Positions 7,593 to 16,117 of a stretch of 25,864 nucleotides of DNA are shown here, piece after piece (position 1 is the first letter of the stretch; every line of letters begins with the position of its first letter). The DNA is from Candidatus Gottesmanbacteria bacterium CG_4_10_14_0_8_um_filter_37_24 (GTDB taxonomy: Bacteria > Patescibacteriota > Microgenomatia > 2-02-FULL-39-11): the NCBI GenBank assembly GCA_002785215.1, contig PFMK01000107.1, positions 1 to 25,864 of the forward strand, written 5' to 3'. The notes beneath the pieces were generated by a model that was not told the DNA's origin, made no database searches, and saw only the letters and a list, made by a program, of their open reading frames with translations. Made by a program: the position numbers and the translations under genes.

Positions 7593-8871
7593 TTCTTTTT
7601 GTTAAATAGTAATAACTCATAATAGAGGTAAGAAACAAAGTTATCCCGTATGCAAAAATAAGGGAATAACACGCTCCAAACCGACCATATATAGGTATGA
7701 AAAATAAATTACCCCCTACCACAATAATAAGCTGTAAGATACTATTTACAGTCAAAATATGGGGTTTCTTTAAATAATATATTGCCAGTGTTACAGAAGG
7801 TATGGATCCTACAAAAAATATCATACTGATAAGGAGCAAACGGAAAACTGGAACTGCTTGAATAGCTTTTATCCCAAAAAGAATAGTAATAAATGGATGG
7901 GCAAAAATAATAAGAAAAAAAATAGTTGATATTAGTACCAACGTTACAAGTATAACTTTCATCAGAAATTTATTCAGTTGAAGTGAATCACTTATAGTAG
8001 ATATTTTGGGAGCAATAACAGTACTGAAACTACCTGAAAATATCGGATACATCGCTATCAGTCTGGAAGCGGTGGCATATATGCCTGTCGACACGGGATC
8101 ATTAGTAAGAGCCAGCAACATTATCACATCAAGCTTTCCGGACAAAGATGTAAGTATACGAGCTATACCTAAATATGAAGTGAAAGAAAGGAGTCTTTTT
8201 AAATCACCTTTCGTTCGATGAATAAAGACAAATGCAGGCCCAACTAAAATCATACCAAATATTGCTACGAATATATAACTTAGCACTTGAGCAATAACTA
8301 CCTGATATAGAAATACTTGTGAAAGCAGAATCAGAAAAACAAGAAATATAACTCGAAATATGCCAACAGAAGTCGTAGTTATTGACATTGATATAAATTT
8401 CTCTTTAGCAGCGAGAGAATATATGGAAAAATTTGTGATAACTGCCCCGATCACTCCGATACTGATTATTTTTAGCAAAATTTCTAAATTTATATTATGA
8501 AAAATAACATTTGCAATAAAAGAAGAAAATATGAATATTATTATAGCTATGAATACTGATATTACTAACTGAAGCATGAAAGCTGTTTTTAAAAAACTTT
8601 GTAACTTGTCCTGTTCTTGCTTTAGGGGCGGTAAAAATCTGGATAATGAGCTTCCAATGCCGATATCAGATATATCAGAAATCAGAAGCATAAATGTAAA
8701 TATTGCTGAGTAGTAACCGAAATCTGATAAGGATAATAAACGTACCAGAAGTACTGTGTATATAAATGAAAATATTAACGAAAGAGAGTTACCGATAAAA
8801 ACAAAATATGTGTTTTTAGCGGTTTTTGAAAACGCTATCGTAAGAATATTGGAAAAATATTTTTTTATCAT
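7579..8871 (-). CDS. Wzx-type oligosaccharide flippase (MOP/Polysacc_synt family)
   Basis: The 430-residue protein has about twelve to fourteen hydrophobic helices spread along its length, as in the MOP superfamily. The N-terminal segment FIGNSLSLIFSFIYTVLLVR followed by LLSLSDFGYYSAI (45-57) is the standard opening of Polysacc_synt/Wzx proteins. The later GIYATASRLIAMYPIFSGSF, with LDVIMLLALT just before it, matches the second half of the repeat. Its role would be to flip the undecaprenyl- or polyprenyl-linked oligosaccharide from the inner to the outer face of the cytoplasmic membrane. It is the only exporter visible: there is no ABC-2 pair (Wzm/Wzt). It sits 12 bases after the GT-C gene at 8884 and overlaps the GT2 gene at 6777-7592 by 14 bases. 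Confidence 0.92.
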   Translation of the reverse strand: MIKKYFSNILTIAFSKTAKNTYFVFIGNSLSLIFSFIYTVLLVRLLSLSDFGYYSAIFTFMLLISDISDIGIGSSLSRFLPPLKQEQDKLQSFLKTAFMLQLVISVFIAIIIFIFSSFIANVIFHNINLEILLKIISIGVIGAVITNFSIYSLAAKEKFISMSITTTSVGIFRVIFLVFLILLSQVFLYQVVIAQVLSYIFVAIFGMILVGPAFVFIHRTKGDLKRLLSFTSYLGIARILTSLSGKLDVIMLLALTNDPVSTGIYATASRLIAMYPIFSGSFSTVIAPKISTISDSLQLNKFLMKVILVTLVLISTIFFLIIFAHPFITILFGIKAIQAVPVFRLLLISMIFFVGSIPSVTLAIYYLKKPHILTVNSILQLIIVVGGNLFFIPIYGRFGACYSLIFAYGITLFLTSIMSYYYLTKRNVQK

Positions 8872-8883
8872 GATTATATTTAA

Positions 8884-10494
8884 TTATTTGTTATTTTCCT
8901 CGTCTGTTATGCTCCTGCTCAAAATAAACACCTGGATATCACCAAATTTCTGTTTTGCTATCATATTAGATTGACTTAAATATTCCAGTTTCTTTGTTTC
9001 CCAGAAAGACACTATTTCTTTGTTGTTTCTATAATCTATTGGTGATAAAAGGACAATCCGTGAAGGTAATTGTATACTATTATCATAATATAACCAGGAA
9101 AAATAACTGTCCATATATGAATGAGCAGGTACACCAACGAAACGTTCAAAAAGATATCTGTATCCGCCAAATCTGGCACAATCCCCTATCGCCTCAAGAT
9201 CATAATTATCCCCTTTAAGCTCGTTTTTTACATAACTTAATACATTTTTTTTATCTTTATATGAAAAACTAAATGACGATGTAAACAAGGATAATAAATT
9301 ATTAATAATGAAAAAACAGGTAAAGGGAATAACAATATATTTTCCGTAAGGTTTAGACCAAACAACAAATAAACTCCACCCGAGAGTCAAAGCCAACCAT
9401 GGAAACAAGTAAAGAAAATAATATTCAAATACTCCCCTATCATAAAATATAATAAATAGTCCTGTGAGGGTAAACAACCAGACAATAAGGATTAAAGATA
9501 AATATGTATGACAATCCAATGATAACTTTCGACTAAGTCTATTGAAATTTGTTACGCTCCATATCAGTATTCCAAGACTTGTCAACATAATCAGCTTAGA
9601 AAGAGGATTTCCGTTATTCCTATATTTAACAAGTTCCTCACACTGACCGGATTCTAGAAAAAAATCCGAAGACAAAGGTATATAAAGAAATCTCCCTAAA
9701 CTAGAGAGTCCTATATTAAATCTGTTGGTTATTGAAGAATGCTTTATATCTTTATTGTCTTTTTGTATCAAAATGCGATATAACGCCTTAGTATTTGTGA
9801 AACTATGCCTAAATTCGAATAAAATTATGGGTGATTGCAGTAATAAAAATATGCTTAAAGAAATAATGACTATTTTTCTAGATAGATGTTTCCTTTGTGA
9901 AAAGATTATATATATGATTAAAGGTAAAAAAATCAGGATAGAAAGATGACATTGAACCGCAAGGCCATATGTTACGGATAACCAAATAAGATTTTTTACC
10001 TTCCCTTTCATTACTTTAAAAAGAAGATATCCGGAAGTTAAAGAAAAAAATGGAATTGGTGTGGGATTCCAAAATTGACGGTCATAAAAAGAGACCAATA
10101 ACGAAGAAGCATAAATTATCATAGAAAATATACCCACCTCCCTGTTGAACATTTTTTTCCCTATATGAAAAACCAAAAAACACACAACCAAACTTAATAT
10201 CGAAGCACATAATGCCCAACCAAAGGGATCTCCTGAAAATAATAGAAAAGGAATAGAAGCAGAATAAATAAATGCAGGACCTAAATACAAACCGGTGTCA
10301 GATGCATTTACACCAATCAGCGGAAAATGTCTGCCTGTTAAGATATTTTTTACTAGCAGTGCCTCATATTCCTGATCCATGCCGAAAAAAATCCAGTTAT
10401 GTATGTTATAGAATCTAAAAGTCAGAGCTATCAAAACTATCAGAACGGCAAAAATATTATTCCATCTGAACTTTCGAATAACATTATTTATCAT
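8884..10494 (-). CDS. GT-C-type membrane glycosyltransferase (PMT_2-like)
   Basis: The 536-residue protein has around eleven helices and a C-terminal soluble part of about 120 residues. Helix 1 is followed by the acidic loop FFGMDQEYEAL (36-46), then a PLIGVNASDTGLYLGPAFIY stretch, the usual layout of PMT_2/RgtA-D-like proteins. The QCHLSILIFLPL block in the middle is also typical. It probably transfers a sugar from a polyprenyl-phosphate donor outside the membrane. It lies 8 bases after the stop of the GT-C gene at 10503 and 12 bases before the flippase, making three consecutive GT-C-like genes (11608, 10503, 8884) ahead of the exporter. No Shine-Dalgarno site is visible. The C-terminal region carries FGGYRYLFERFVG, which I do not recognise. 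Confidence 0.87.
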   Translation of the reverse strand: MINNVIRKFRWNNIFAVLIVLIALTFRFYNIHNWIFFGMDQEYEALLVKNILTGRHFPLIGVNASDTGLYLGPAFIYSASIPFLLFSGDPFGWALCASILSLVVCFLVFHIGKKMFNREVGIFSMIIYASSLLVSFYDRQFWNPTPIPFFSLTSGYLLFKVMKGKVKNLIWLSVTYGLAVQCHLSILIFLPLIIYIIFSQRKHLSRKIVIISLSIFLLLQSPIILFEFRHSFTNTKALYRILIQKDNKDIKHSSITNRFNIGLSSLGRFLYIPLSSDFFLESGQCEELVKYRNNGNPLSKLIMLTSLGILIWSVTNFNRLSRKLSLDCHTYLSLILIVWLFTLTGLFIIFYDRGVFEYYFLYLFPWLALTLGWSLFVVWSKPYGKYIVIPFTCFFIINNLLSLFTSSFSFSYKDKKNVLSYVKNELKGDNYDLEAIGDCARFGGYRYLFERFVGVPAHSYMDSYFSWLYYDNSIQLPSRIVLLSPIDYRNNKEIVSFWETKKLEYLSQSNMIAKQKFGDIQVFILSRSITDEENNK

Positions 10495-10502
10495 AAGAAG
10501 AT

Positions 10503-11627
10503 TTAACCGGGTTTAGCTGATCTAATTCTTAATCCTGAGATGAATACTCCGAGTGAAATGTAAAAAGGAATGATAGTCCAAGAAAACTGCCTTAATAAAA
10601 ACCAATATCTATTAAATATGTCCAGAGTAAAAATTAAGATTATCGGTAATAAAACTGAGGTAATCATTATTTTAACGGACTTAAAGACGACTGTCCTTTC
10701 ATAGCTTATTTTTCTACAGCAATATGATAATGAGTATGTAATAAAAATAAACAGAACCACCAAAAAAAACCATGAATAATAATAATTTCGCCAGGTAATT
10801 CCTTGAACTACTCCTTTATATACTATACCTTCTGTGGATATGGAAATCGGAAGATTTTCTATCGCATTGAAATTATATGTGAAAGAACCTTTCGAGAAAT
10901 ATGTCCAAACCGGCAGAACACATAAAACGCCAGTTAATAAAATTAAGTTAGGAATTCTTTTTATATTTAACAAATCACTTAGATTACGTCTATCCCTGAA
11001 AATATATAAGTAAATATACATAGTAAATACCATTATTAATCCGTAGTAATGCCAAATTAAGATCATTGAGAGAGAAAGGACACTCACTATACTTTTTATG
11101 ATTATTTCCGATCTTCCGTTCTGATTTTTTTTAAAGTTAATTATTTTATTCACAAAAATTACTGAAACAAACCAAAGAAAGGACAACATAGAATAAGGAC
11201 GTACCTCCATCGCTTGAAATGTAAGCGTGGGATTAAAAACAAAACCGATACGGGTAATCATTGACACAATCCTTATTTTCCTTTTATCTGTTATCCCAAG
11301 TATATTTATAATGTATGGGATAAATAAAAAAACAATAGCCTGAGATATCAAACCTGGCAAACCCAAAATATATTTGTTTTGTGGAAATACAATATTTAAA
11401 GGCAAGGTAATAAAATAATGTCCGGGTGCGCCTCCGGGAATTCGGGGTAAATATTCCAATAAATGTTTAAATGATATTAGATTACTCACCTGTTCAATCT
11501 CATCTGTGCCTAATTCATTTACTGAACGTACATAGATTCTTGAAACGGAAAAACAGACAAAAAGGACAGCTGTTAAGATAAAATAAATCCTATTGTTATT
11601 AAATATTTTACTTATTATATTCAACAT
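10503..11627 (-). CDS. Short GT-C-type membrane protein
   Basis: The 374-residue protein has about ten helices. After helix 1 comes a loop with NELGTDEIEQVSNL (37-50), an acidic motif in the position of the catalytic loop of GT-C enzymes, then PRIPGGAPGHYF. A later EVRPYSMLSFLWF block recurs in PMT_2-like proteins from bacteria. Unlike its neighbours it ends shortly after its last helix and lacks the soluble C-terminal domain, so it is either a naturally short variant or has lost its tail. The stop is 8 bases before the next ATG and no remnant of a tail is seen there. The start overlaps the DUF2142 gene upstream by 20 bases, so translation is probably coupled. Assignment as a glycosyltransferase is by family resemblance only. 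Confidence 0.78.
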   Translation of the reverse strand: MLNIISKIFNNNRIYFILTAVLFVCFSVSRIYVRSVNELGTDEIEQVSNLISFKHLLEYLPRIPGGAPGHYFITLPLNIVFPQNKYILGLPGLISQAIVFLFIPYIINILGITDKRKIRIVSMITRIGFVFNPTLTFQAMEVRPYSMLSFLWFVSVIFVNKIINFKKNQNGRSEIIIKSIVSVLSLSMILIWHYYGLIMVFTMYIYLYIFRDRRNLSDLLNIKRIPNLILLTGVLCVLPVWTYFSKGSFTYNFNAIENLPISISTEGIVYKGVVQGITWRNYYYSWFFLVVLFIFITYSLSYCCRKISYERTVVFKSVKIMITSVLLPIILIFTLDIFNRYWFLLRQFSWTIIPFYISLGVFISGLRIRSAKPG

Positions 11628-13191
11628 GCTTATTTGAACTGGTAAATGATGTATAAATTATCCCCAGAAAAATAAATATGGCAGCTGCTAATCCCCAAAT
11701 AATTATAAAGTATCCTTTCATAAACCAGGGTTTATATTGACTTACCTGCATAAGAAATATGGAAAATGATGATACATTATAGTAAGTATTTGCAACAGTA
11801 TACAAACCGAAATAATTTAGCATCAACATCCCAAAACAAAAAAATTTTATTGCTATAACCTTCAAACCCCACTTTTTCGGAAATAGCTCTCTTATACCCA
11901 ATAGAAGAAGTATCATATGGACTGATATGACAGGAAAGAAATATCTACCTTGCACTCCTAAAGGAAACCCACCAGGATACCAGGACAACCAATCATAAAT
12001 GGATATTGCCACAAAATAAACAAAGGCTGTGAGGGATAAAAAAATTATTGATTGTACCTTGCGGTTATAAGTGGAACCGGATTTAAAAAATCTAAATACT
12101 CCTAAGATCAATCCGATTATAGAGATAATAACTATTCTATTGATAATTCTATGCACAATTCTGGGATAAGTTACTCCCAGCCAATCATAAACACCCCAAT
12201 ACCAAGGAAACACCTCTCGAACCGTATGGAATATAGTATAGTTTGCGGTAAAATTTAACAGGCTATGAAAATTAAACTTACTGAAGAATATATATAATAT
12301 TGACGATGGCCCCCCTTTGAAAAAATATAATATTGATATCATCACGAGAATACTGAATAAAGATCCTCCTATAAAAATCAATTTATTATTCTTGCTATAG
12401 AAATCCCTGAAAAGAATCATTATATAAATTACGACAACCAGAGGAACAGAAATTATGAATTGAGGTTTCGTGTAAATTGATAAAGATAAAATAATAATGA
12501 AAAAAGCTGTATTTTTAATGGAGATATCAGTAAGAATGGTACGTACGCATTGATAGAGAAATATTGTAAAAAGTAAATTACCCAAAGCATCGCTATTAAC
12601 ACCAATATTTGCAAAAACCATCATCGGTTGAAATCCGACTAAAATGGCAGGCGATATTTGAAGAAGTTTATCCTCAGGAAATAATAATCTCCCGATCTTA
12701 TAGGTGAAATATACCGTACCCATAAACAGAAAAAGAGACCAGATTCTTACGGAAAATACTCTCACAAAAAGGTCATGAATATATAAAAGCCTGTAAATAG
12801 TTGCAGCAGGCAAATAATATAAAATCGGATATCGTGTAGCCTCAGAGTGCACAAATGTCTTTTTCGCCAAGGATTTGGAAAGAGCAGAAATACTAGCTTC
12901 ATATAAACCATTATAAGAATTTGTGTACTCGATTCTATATTCCGGATGATAGGTAAACTTATTATTCCCTACTTTATCTCTCGCAGTTCCTAAAAGTAGC
13001 TCTGAGGTATATATTTCTTCTGTCAATTCATTTACATCTTCTGAGTTCGGGTTTCTTCCCTTCTCTGCAATAAAGGCCACTTGCCCGAAATGCGCTTGTT
13101 CATCCGGTGTATGCCATATAGGGATAATAACTAACCAAAGAAAACTCTGAAAAAAAACGGCGAGCAAAGATAAAAATACGATTTTTTTCAT
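11608..13191 (-). CDS. DUF2142 family membrane protein (putative GT-C)
   Basis: The 527-residue protein opens with one helix followed by IPIWHTPDEQAHFGQVAF (23-40); this PDEQAHF block is the hallmark of DUF2142. An extended outer loop of about 90 residues follows, then FVHSEATRYPILYYLPAA, then GFQPMMVFANIGVNSDALGNL, another DUF2142 signature. Ten to twelve helices are likely. DUF2142 proteins are found in O-antigen, teichoic-acid and S-layer glycan loci and are thought to be GT-C glycosyltransferases, but no exact reaction can be given. A 48-base gap separates it from the upstream methyltransferase. In that gap a GATAAT hexamer (minus strand, 13203-13198) ends 6 bases before the ATG, a possible but weak internal -10 box. 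No Shine-Dalgarno site is visible. Confidence 0.85.
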   Translation of the reverse strand: MKKIVFLSLLAVFFQSFLWLVIIPIWHTPDEQAHFGQVAFIAEKGRNPNSEDVNELTEEIYTSELLLGTARDKVGNNKFTYHPEYRIEYTNSYNGLYEASISALSKSLAKKTFVHSEATRYPILYYLPAATIYRLLYIHDLFVRVFSVRIWSLFLFMGTVYFTYKIGRLLFPEDKLLQISPAILVGFQPMMVFANIGVNSDALGNLLFTIFLYQCVRTILTDISIKNTAFFIIILSLSIYTKPQFIISVPLVVVIYIMILFRDFYSKNNKLIFIGGSLFSILVMISILYFFKGGPSSILYIFFSKFNFHSLLNFTANYTIFHTVREVFPWYWGVYDWLGVTYPRIVHRIINRIVIISIIGLILGVFRFFKSGSTYNRKVQSIIFLSLTAFVYFVAISIYDWLSWYPGGFPLGVQGRYFFPVISVHMILLLLGIRELFPKKWGLKVIAIKFFCFGMLMLNYFGLYTVANTYYNVSSFSIFLMQVSQYKPWFMKGYFIIIWGLAAAIFIFLGIIYTSFTSSNKHVEYNK

Positions 13192-13239
13192 CGAAAAATT
13201 ATCAAATAAATGTTTTCACTATAAATTCCTGACATATTC

Positions 13240-13815
13240 TCATCTGTGATTAACCAAAACAGCAATGCTATTTAGACCCATCTGGAATGTTCCGTATTCT
13301 TCAATGGAAAATCCGAGTTTTTTGGCAATTATAAATATATCTTCTTTTGCATAATATTTCTTATGATCTGCTATCTCTTCTCCGGAGATAATATGAAGTC
13401 TGGAAAGTAATTCCAATAGTGATTTAGATTTTGGGGTAGGAGTTGTTAATACTACTCTTCCTCCATTTCTTAAAACCCTTTTTATCTCATTTAGTAACTT
13501 TACAAGGTTATTAATAGTAAAATGCTCTATAACAGCCATTAAAATTACTTTGTTAAAATAGTTCTTCTCGAAAGGTAATCTATCCGTATATCTGTAATTG
13601 ATTAATTCTATTTTATTACCCTCTTTTTTATTCTCAACTTCATAGTCAAGACCTATTCCAAATCGTATCTTATTTTTCATCTTTTTTAATAATAAATAAT
13701 GATGACCGCAGCCAAAATCCAATATAATATCATCTCCATTAATATATTTTTCTATCCTTTTTAATCGATAGTATGCAATAATTTTGTCAATAATGTTAAA
13801 ACTTCTTGTTCCCAT
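13240..13815 (-). CDS. Small class I SAM-dependent methyltransferase
   Basis: This 191-residue Methyltransf_11-type enzyme has motif I LDFGCG (32-37), an acidic residue in GLDYE (D57) and the block VILMAVIEHF followed by IKRVLRNGGRVVLTTPTP, a clear core methyltransferase pattern. The C-terminal part (HKKYYAKEDIFIIAKKLGF) matches the usual helical cap of glycan-locus methyltransferases. The substrate is unknown; a sugar or lipid-linked intermediate is inferred. Its ATG follows directly on the TAA stop of the GT2 gene upstream (no spacer), which suggests translational coupling. A 48-base gap follows before the DUF2142 gene. It is short for the family but complete. Confidence 0.88.
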   Translation of the reverse strand: MGTRSFNIIDKIIAYYRLKRIEKYINGDDIILDFGCGHHYLLLKKMKNKIRFGIGLDYEVENKKEGNKIELINYRYTDRLPFEKNYFNKVILMAVIEHFTINNLVKLLNEIKRVLRNGGRVVLTTPTPKSKSLLELLSRLHIISGEEIADHKKYYAKEDIFIIAKKLGFSIEEYGTFQMGLNSIAVLVNHR

Positions 13816-14532
13816 TTAATTGAATTTATACTTAAATCCCACAAAAATGCTTTTTACAAAATCCATTATATTTATCTTTTTTCCTTCTTTCACGGATCTC
13901 GGATTATAGGAAATTGGAACTTCAAATATTGATATTTTATTCTTGGCAAGTTTGGCTGTAACTTCTATCTCATAAGAAAAATCATTATACCTGCTGGAAT
14001 TAACAAGTAAAGGTAATACGTTTTTGGTGAAAACTTTATATCCGGTAGGCTGATCTGTAAGACTTATGCCATATAATACATTCATAAATAAAGTAAGCAA
14101 TCTTCCGCCAATATAATAAAAGAAACTTGAATATTTATTTCCAAACTTGGAAATTCCTAATGTTCTACTCCCATAAACAACATCAGTTTTGCCTTCAAGA
14201 ATTGGTTTAATAAGAGAAGGATAGTCCTTGGGATTATATTCTAAATCAGAATCTTGAATAAGCAGTATATCTCCTGAAGACTTCCTTATCCCTAATTTTA
14301 TTGCGGCGCCTTTACCTTCATTCTTATCCTTAAAATAATACTGAATGTTTTTTGACAACTTAATTTTTTTAATTATTCTTCTTGTATTGTCGGTTGAGTA
14401 ATCATCAACTATTATAATCTCCTTTTCCAAACCGATTGTATTGGCCTTCAATACTCTTCTTAAATTTTTTTCAAAATATTTTTCCTCGTTATAAACAGGA
14501 ATCACTATGGATATTTTTTTATATTTTCTCAT
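13816..14532 (-). CDS. GT2 polyprenyl-phosphate sugar synthase (dolichyl-phosphate mannose synthase-like)
   Basis: Counting from the ATG at 14532, this 238-residue GT-A enzyme shows ISIVIPVYNEEKYFEKNL (7-24), IIIVDDYSTDNT (39-50), NEGKGAAIKLGI (71-82), QDSDLEY (93-99) with the metal-binding DxD, and VVYGSR (118-123). The later LTDQPTGYKVF block is diagnostic for the DPM1/Dpm-synthase branch. It would load a hexose from an NDP-sugar onto polyprenyl phosphate, making the donor for GT-C enzymes. It lacks the C-terminal GtrA-like membrane domain of many homologues. A GTG six codons upstream (14550) could also start it, but AAAAGG just before the ATG at 14532 and alignment with the family favour 14532. 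It abuts the methyltransferase downstream. Confidence 0.9.
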   Translation of the reverse strand: MRKYKKISIVIPVYNEEKYFEKNLRRVLKANTIGLEKEIIIVDDYSTDNTRRIIKKIKLSKNIQYYFKDKNEGKGAAIKLGIRKSSGDILLIQDSDLEYNPKDYPSLIKPILEGKTDVVYGSRTLGISKFGNKYSSFFYYIGGRLLTLFMNVLYGISLTDQPTGYKVFTKNVLPLLVNSSRYNDFSYEIEVTAKLAKNKISIFEVPISYNPRSVKEGKKINIMDFVKSIFVGFKYKFN

Positions 14533-14565
14533 AATTCCTTTTATTGACACAGAGACAAATAACCA

Positions 14566-15474
14566 TCAATTTTGTAATCTTTTGAGATAAAAAAGGGGAG
14601 AAACGTAAGAGAAAAGAAAAAAGCATTTAAGTATAGAGAATAAATAGTTTTTCAACTTATATTTCTGAGGACAGCATAACTTTATAAACTTTATATTGTC
14701 AATAATATTGATACGGGATTTTCTTGAAAATAACAATTGAAAATAATCATATAAACTAATTTTTTGTGCTATTTTCTCTCCGAAACCCGTATTTAGTACA
14801 TCATTATATATAATAGATTGATAACTTAATATTAGTCTAAAACCGGCTTTTTTTGCCCGGCAGCCAAATTCATAATCAGAGATATAGTGTGGTAAATTTT
14901 TCCTGTCAAAATTACCTATTTTTTTAAATACTTCTATCGGATACAAAGTGCCTTTTGTTGAAATCGTATCAATTTCATCCTCTACTTTTTTACTTCTGTC
15001 AATTGACCTTATATCTTTTGGTCCGATAGATATAAACTTTCCCTTAGACCAATCGATTCGAACTCCAGCATCCCAGATTCTGATTCTGTCACGAACATCA
15101 ACCACCAATGACCCTACAATTGATCTGTTATAAAGTTGACTTGTGTTTACTAGGAAATCAATAAAATTGTGATCAAAGGTACAGTCAGCATTCACTGTCA
15201 AGATAAAACTCAGGTTATTTTTTGATAATTGTATGGCTTTTTCTATTCCTTTATATAAAATTCCTGTCCACCAAAGCTTCCCATCACCTTTAAGAAGAAT
15301 TACATCCTGATGATAAGATGTAATATATGAAGCGGTACCATCTGTTGATCCGTCATCTACATAGATTACTTTAATATTCTGGTAGGTTTGATCCTTAGTA
15401 CACTTGAGAAGTTTTTTAGTATTTTCCAACTCATTATAAGATCCGCAGATGATATATACACAAGGTGTTATCAT
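14566..15474 (-). CDS. GT2 glycosyltransferase (rhamnosyltransferase-like)
   Basis: The 302-residue protein has the GT-A motif YVDDGSTDGT (38-47), then LLKGDGKLWWTGILYKGI (60-77) and VNADCTF (94-100), which replaces the usual DxD by NAD. The GDGKLWWTG block marks a GT2 branch common in O-antigen loci. The acceptor-site block SDYEFGCRAKKAGFR carries the likely catalytic aspartate. A hydrophobic C-terminal segment (LFSILKCFFLFSYVSPLFYL) could anchor it to the membrane. It likely transfers a deoxyhexose or hexose onto the lipid-linked chain; rhamnose is only a guess. It begins 7 bases after the MetW-like methyltransferase gene ends and ends 15 bases before the alternative GTG of the next gene. 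No Shine-Dalgarno site is visible. Confidence 0.88.
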   Translation of the reverse strand: MITPCVYIICGSYNELENTKKLLKCTKDQTYQNIKVIYVDDGSTDGTASYITSYHQDVILLKGDGKLWWTGILYKGIEKAIQLSKNNLSFILTVNADCTFDHNFIDFLVNTSQLYNRSIVGSLVVDVRDRIRIWDAGVRIDWSKGKFISIGPKDIRSIDRSKKVEDEIDTISTKGTLYPIEVFKKIGNFDRKNLPHYISDYEFGCRAKKAGFRLILSYQSIIYNDVLNTGFGEKIAQKISLYDYFQLLFSRKSRINIIDNIKFIKLCCPQKYKLKNYLFSILKCFFLFSYVSPLFYLKRLQN

Positions 15475-15481
15475 AGATTTA

Positions 15482-16117
15482 CTACTTAGTAAGAAAAATT
15501 ACTGTTGTCGAGATGATATTTGAAAGAGGTCTAATTAGTGCTTGAGGAAAAAAGTTAATCTTTCTGGGAACAAGAAAATGTGATTTTGTAATCTTTAAAT
15601 TATGTAATTTACAAAAATCCATGAAATCCTTAATGGAAAACTGGTGGATATGACCTGTGGAATACCAGGAATAACCGGGAATCATCACTCTTGGCATTCT
15701 CCCGTAAAGAAGAAGATCTAAACGATTCAAAATAAAAGCAAAATTTGGAAATGATATTATTTGCATTTTTGAAATCCTTTTCATCTCTGAAATCAGTACT
15801 TCCGGATACATGACCATTTGGATAGTGACATTACAAATTGCAAAATCAAATTCCTTATTTTTAAAAGATAAAGGAATATCAATTCTGCCTTGTTTCACTT
15901 TTAATTCTTTCTCCAGACATGATTTTACTGCGCTCCGACTAATTTCTATTCCTTCCCCTGAAACTTCCTTGTTTTGCAGTAATTGGAGCAAGGATCCGTC
16001 CCCGCAACCAAGATCAATCACTCTGCTTCCTCTTGTAATCCATCCTTCAATTATATGATATTCATCTCTATGTGTTTTTGACTTTACCTCATATTTATAA
16101 TCTCTATTGTCGTTCAT
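15482..16117 (-). CDS. MetW-family class I SAM methyltransferase
   Basis: The 211-residue product matches the MetW pattern along its whole length: IDLGCGDGSLL (34-44), GEGIEIS (54-60), VKQGRIDIPLSF (74-85), SFPNFAFILNRLDLLLYGRM (122-141) and GYSWYSTGHIHQFSIKDF (148-165). Length is typical of the family. MetW normally works with MetX in homoserine acylation, but no metX is here; its neighbours are glycosyltransferases, so a role in glycan methylation or lipid-head modification is more likely than methionine synthesis. This is inference. It overlaps the CgeB-like glycosyltransferase gene by ATGA (16114-16117), so the two are co-translated. No Shine-Dalgarno site is visible. Confidence 0.87.
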   Translation of the reverse strand: MNDNRDYKYEVKSKTHRDEYHIIEGWITRGSRVIDLGCGDGSLLQLLQNKEVSGEGIEISRSAVKSCLEKELKVKQGRIDIPLSFKNKEFDFAICNVTIQMVMYPEVLISEMKRISKMQIISFPNFAFILNRLDLLLYGRMPRVMIPGYSWYSTGHIHQFSIKDFMDFCKLHNLKITKSHFLVPRKINFFPQALIRPLSNIISTTVIFLTK

